From Ipomoea triloba (Eukaryota > Streptophyta > Magnoliopsida > Solanales > Convolvulaceae): a DNA stretch of 64,000 nucleotides. Both the position numbers and the translations under genes were made by a program. The stretch lies in the NCBI RefSeq assembly GCF_003576645.1, contig NC_044917.1, positions 9,706,304 to 9,770,303 on the forward strand, given 5' to 3'. Below are positions 60,674 through 64,000 of the stretch, one piece after another; the stretch's first letter is position 1; each line of letters opens with the position of its first letter. Under the pieces are notes generated by a model. It was not told the origin of the DNA. It did not search any database and was given only the letters and a program-made list of their open reading frames with translations.

Positions 60674-62555
60674 GGATCATATGAGAACATATCACCCATG
60701 TAAAAAGTGTCGATTAATCTCATAAATCCATCTGGTGATCCTCAAAATTAACGAAAAACTGCAGTGGCATTTTTGTAATTACATCAATGCATTTGAAAAA
60801 TCTTGATAATGCATCCGCGAATAATTGACAGTGCACTCAAGATCTATAATAGTGTACTCACACATGTCACTATTAGTTATCTGCAAATGCACAATCATAA
60901 TTACGAAAATGCCACAACACTTTTTTCATGTTTTCCAACCTTTAATCAACCCGATGGATGGATTAGATTAATCCACACTTTTAACATGGGACATTTTTCT
61001 CACTTGAACTTAGCCCTATATATATTGTAAAAAGTGAGGATTGATCACGGCCCCCACTCGTTCATCAAGGTCCATCAATGGTTGAAGGTTTCAGTAAAAA
61101 AATACAAAGTCAATTTTATAATTATTGCAAACTTTCAAGTTTGCAATATTTATAACACTAAAATTGCACTTTCCAAAACTACACAGTGCATTTTGGAACA
61201 ATACACGGTACATTTTGGCCAGTTTAAAAATGCATTACACTTAGAGTTTACCTTTTAGAGCTTATCATTTAATTTTTTGGTTTGGTTTAGTGTTTAGTTT
61301 GTTAGTTTGGTTTATGGGTTCACTTTTTATCGCTTAAAGTTTAGTATTATGGTTTAGGTATAGAATTTAGTTTTTTGGTTTAGGTTTTAGGGTTTATCCA
61401 AAAATGCATTCTATAGTCTATACTATTAAAAACTGCAGTCTATAGTATTAAAAGTTACACTGTTGGAAAAAATTATCAGAATGTCACGGCAATTTTTTAT
61501 TTTTCCAGATGGACGGTAGAGGTGGCCAAACCCCGGGCCTGGGCCAGTTCCGGGCCGGGCCAGGGCCTAGAATATCCCAAGTCGGGACTGGCCCAAGGTA
61601 TACAGGGCCGGTCCGGGCCTGGGCCCCGGGCTTCTTGTGGGCCGGTCCTGGGCTGGTTCTGAATATTTTAATATTTTTTATAAATATTTTAATGTATAAA
61701 TTAATTTATTTTGTTTACAATGAGATTTGAACCCTTAACCTTATTATTAATAACTTAAGGTGTTTCTAATTAAGCTACTTTAACCTTTTGATACATGAAT
61801 AATAATTAATATATATATATATATATATTTAAAAAAAAAAAAACAAAAATCATTTGCAAACCCAAAGTTGCAACATGCAACGGCCGAACTTTGGCCGTTG
61901 CACGTTGCAACATGAACCTTGGGTAAAGCTGCCACAATGGCAGCTTGCCCAAGACAATGTTTATATATATATATATATATATTTTAATAAAAATAATAGT
62001 AGTGCCAAGCAACATGCCAACATTTCATATTTTCAACAAAGCATGGCACATTTGCCATGCTTTGCACTGCCCCCTAGGTCACTATCCTCCCGGGCCCGGT
62101 CCTGGGTCGTGCCTGGGCCGGTTAGGGGCCTGGGCCGTGCTTGAGCCTGGTCCTGGGCCGGTTCTGGGCTGGGCCCCGGGCTTGTTTTTTAGAGAACCTG
62201 AACCGGCCCTTATCAAGCGGTTCCGGTCCGGGCTAGGCCCACTTTCAAGCCGGTTCGAGCTTGGGTCGTGCTTTTTCCGGACCGATTCAGGGTTGGTTCA
62301 GTCTTGAACCGGCCCGTGGCCACCTCTAATGGACGGCCTGTATGCCATGGTTAATATGTACGATATACTACATATTAAATAAAACCATGGTTTTTTTAGG
62401 GAAAGAGGTTGAGAAAACAATTATAATCACATGAAAAACAGATATCCAAATGAACAGTGAGCAGAAAGAAAAAAAAATCACTTACAGACCTTCTGTAATG
62501 CTTTTAGGCTCAATATGCATTGGCTCCGAGTTTGCTTGTGGCTCATGCTTAACAT
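54686..62555 (-). CDS. ERF3: eukaryotic release factor eRF3, copy 2 (5' exons outside window)
   Basis: Fifteen exons match copy 1 one for one: 62490-62555, 60039-60134, 59578-59689, 58599-58644, 58422-58493, 58127-58189, 57879-58033, 57720-57784, 56201-56351, 55860-55965, 55610-55745, 55374-55438, 55094-55258, 54829-54901 and 54686-54732. Each has the same length as its partner except the last, one codon shorter (VTSLPNA against VTALSTNA). The GTPase motifs (GHVDAGKST, DAPGH, NKMD, SGL) and the C-terminal GRFTLRTEGKTVAVGKV are intact, with no stop or frameshift. Differences cluster in the acidic N-terminal part (SPALDDIDDAVELNKK against SPAVEDVDDEAEINKK). The three most N-terminal exons are not in the window. 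Intron 60135-62489 has a (AT)n/(AG)n run and a hAT element. It is probably functional, but expression cannot be judged. Confidence 0.94.
60585..60670. repeat. compound microsatellite (AT)n(AG)n
   Basis: 58 bases of AT dinucleotides, then AG dinucleotides to 60670, in the eRF3 copy 2 intron. The re-run after the N at 62905 has 56 bases of AT, one unit fewer. Confidence 0.95.
61517..62328. mobile_element. non-autonomous hAT transposon (812 bp)
   Basis: Ends TAGAGGTGGCCAA and TGGCCACCTCTA are inverted and of the plant hAT type. ATGGACGG at 61509-61516 and 62329-62336 is a perfect 8-bp TSD, the hAT signature. Subterminal regions are packed with GGGCC/GGCCGG words in both orientations, as hAT transposases prefer for binding. 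The centre is A+T-rich and carries a palindromic CGGCCGAACTTTGGCCG. No transposase frame. Lies in an eRF3 copy 2 intron. Confidence 0.93.
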
Positions 62556-62904
62556 CTATAACACAAAGAAAGTAAACAATTAAACATATTACAACATTCT
62601 TCATGTGGATATTAATAAGAGCACTACTTTTTCCATAATCATTGAAGCTACAAATTATTGCCTTTAGTTGGAAAACAAAAATTACAAAGAAGGGTTTAAA
62701 AGAGGATGACTGCTAGAAGTCTTTTGTTATCTGGGTTCCTCCACTTGGAAGGGGATGGTGAAGCCTATGAGGCAAAAGAAAATGATAGGCTTTTCATTCT
62801 TTCCCCATAAAAGAAGACTACCACCTAATCCTAATTTTCAATATTAGATCATAATAGTTTTGAAAATGTATTAGGCATATCATATTCTAGTTGCTATTAG
62901 AACA

Positions 62905-62905
62905 N
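62905..62905. other. assembly ambiguity (single N) at second re-run
   Basis: N follows TAGAACA and precedes AATATAT, where the sequence restarts at about 60584. Confidence 0.95.
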
Positions 62906-62993
<88 letters not shown>

Positions 62994-64000
62994 GGATCAT
63001 ATGAGAACATATCACCCATGTAAAAAGTGTCGATTAATCTCATAAATCCATCTGGTGATCCTCAAAATTAACGAAAAACTGCAGTGGCATTTTTGTAATT
63101 ACATCAATGCATTTGAAAAATCTTGATAATGCATCCGCGAATAATTGACAGTGCACTCAAGATCTATAATAGTGTACTCACACATGTCACTATTAGTTAT
63201 CTGCAAATGCACAATCATAATTACGAAAATGCCACAACACTTTTTTCATGTTTTCCAACCTTTAATCAACCCGATGGATGGATTAGATTAATCCACACTT
63301 TTAACATGGGACATTTTTCTCACTTGAACTTAGCCCTATATATATTGTAAAAAGTGAGGATTGATCACGGCCCCCACTCGTTCATCAAGGTCCATCAATG
63401 GTTGAAGGTTTCAGTAAAAAAATACAAAGTCAATTTTATAATTATTGCAAACTTTCAAGTTTGCAATATTTATAACACTAAAATTGCACTTTCCAAAACT
63501 ACACAGTGCATTTTGGAACAATACACGGTACATTTTGGCCAGTTTAAAAATGCATTACACTTAGAGTTTACCTTTTAGAGCTTATCATTTAATTTTTTGG
63601 TTTGGTTTAGTGTTTAGTTTGTTAGTTTGGTTTATGGGTTCACTTTTTATCGCTTAAAGTTTAGTATTATGGTTTAGGTATAGAATTTAGTTTTTTGGTT
63701 TAGGTTTTAGGGTTTATCCAAAAATGCATTCTATAGTCTATACTATTAAAAACTGCAGTCTATAGTATTAAAAGTTACACTGTTGGAAAAAATTATCAGA
63801 ATGTCACGGCAATTTTTTATTTTTCCAGATGGACGGTAGAGGTGGCCAAACCCCGGGCCTGGGCCAGTTCCGGGCCGGGCCAGGGCCTAGAATATCCCAA
63901 GTCGGGACTGGCCCAAGGTATACAGGGCCGGTCCGGGCCTGGGCCCCGGGCTTCTTGTGGGCCGGTCCTGGGCTGGTTCTGAATATTTTAATATTTTTTA
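62906..64000. repeat. second copy of the re-run segment, cut by window end
   Basis: Matches 60584-61680 at an offset of 2,320 bp apart from one AT unit. Includes the start of the hAT element again (from 63837). Probably an uncollapsed contig overlap. Confidence 0.93.

Larger units (their letters stand above)
60584..62904. repeat. first copy of a re-run segment (offset 2,320)
   Basis: From here to at least 61680 the sequence returns at 62906-64000. The window ends before showing whether the second copy continues through the hAT element and the eRF3 exon at 62490. Confidence 0.9.

Noticed and set aside
60803..61258. Open frames of 75 and 74 aa that appear twice, here and at 63123-63578
   Set aside because: The repetition comes from the probable assembly re-run; peptides resemble nothing known and lie in an intron.
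61509..62307. Gly/Pro/Arg-rich open frames (for example GPGPRISQVGTGP)
   Set aside because: Produced by GGGCC arrays in the hAT subterminal regions.

Overview
This window is nuclear DNA of a flowering plant, most likely a dicot. It is A+T-rich. The genes have many short exons and GT-AG introns, and plant transposon families fill the spaces and several introns. I cannot name the species from sequence alone. All splice maps below were joined by eye; every junction given keeps the reading frame and rebuilds a family-typical protein.

Layout. 1-461: 3' end of a Ty1/copia retrotransposon (RNase H tail plus 3' LTR). 1046-5933 (+): last 12 exons of a MORC-family GHKL ATPase gene; the ATPase N-terminus lies left of the window, so the copia element probably sits in one of its introns. 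5934-12505: intergenic repeats, including a SINE with a perfect 13-bp target-site duplication (TSD). 12506-18947 (-): complete 11-exon gene for a SAP-domain AP endonuclease (ARP type, 489 aa). Its largest intron holds a 611-bp foldback element. 18948-27480: repeats, a small family of tRNA-Glu(CTC) genes, SINEs and a decayed LINE. 27719-37891 (-): complete 18-exon gene for translation release factor eRF3 (513 aa). 39219-41290: a small non-autonomous LTR retrotransposon. 43239-43676 (-): Mediator subunit MED32. 46522-46875 (-): a secreted DIR1-like lipid-transfer protein. 48188-49655: two abutting foldback elements. 54686-62555 (-): a second eRF3 gene in the same orientation, with its 5' exons beyond the window.

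The genes are ordinary plant housekeeping or regulatory genes: gene silencing (MORC), base-excision repair (ARP), translation termination (two eRF3), transcription (MED32) and lipid transfer or defence signalling (LTP). They do not form a pathway. The main biological event is the tandem or segmental duplication of eRF3. Both copies have intact open frames in everything visible, and their introns have since gained different transposons.

Two single-N positions (24209 and 62905) are each followed by a near-perfect re-run of upstream sequence (about 1.52 kb, and at least 1.1 kb). Both breaks fall in a homopolymer or an AT microsatellite. They look like uncollapsed contig overlaps rather than real duplications. 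The fourth tRNA-Glu and everything after 62905 should therefore be counted with care.
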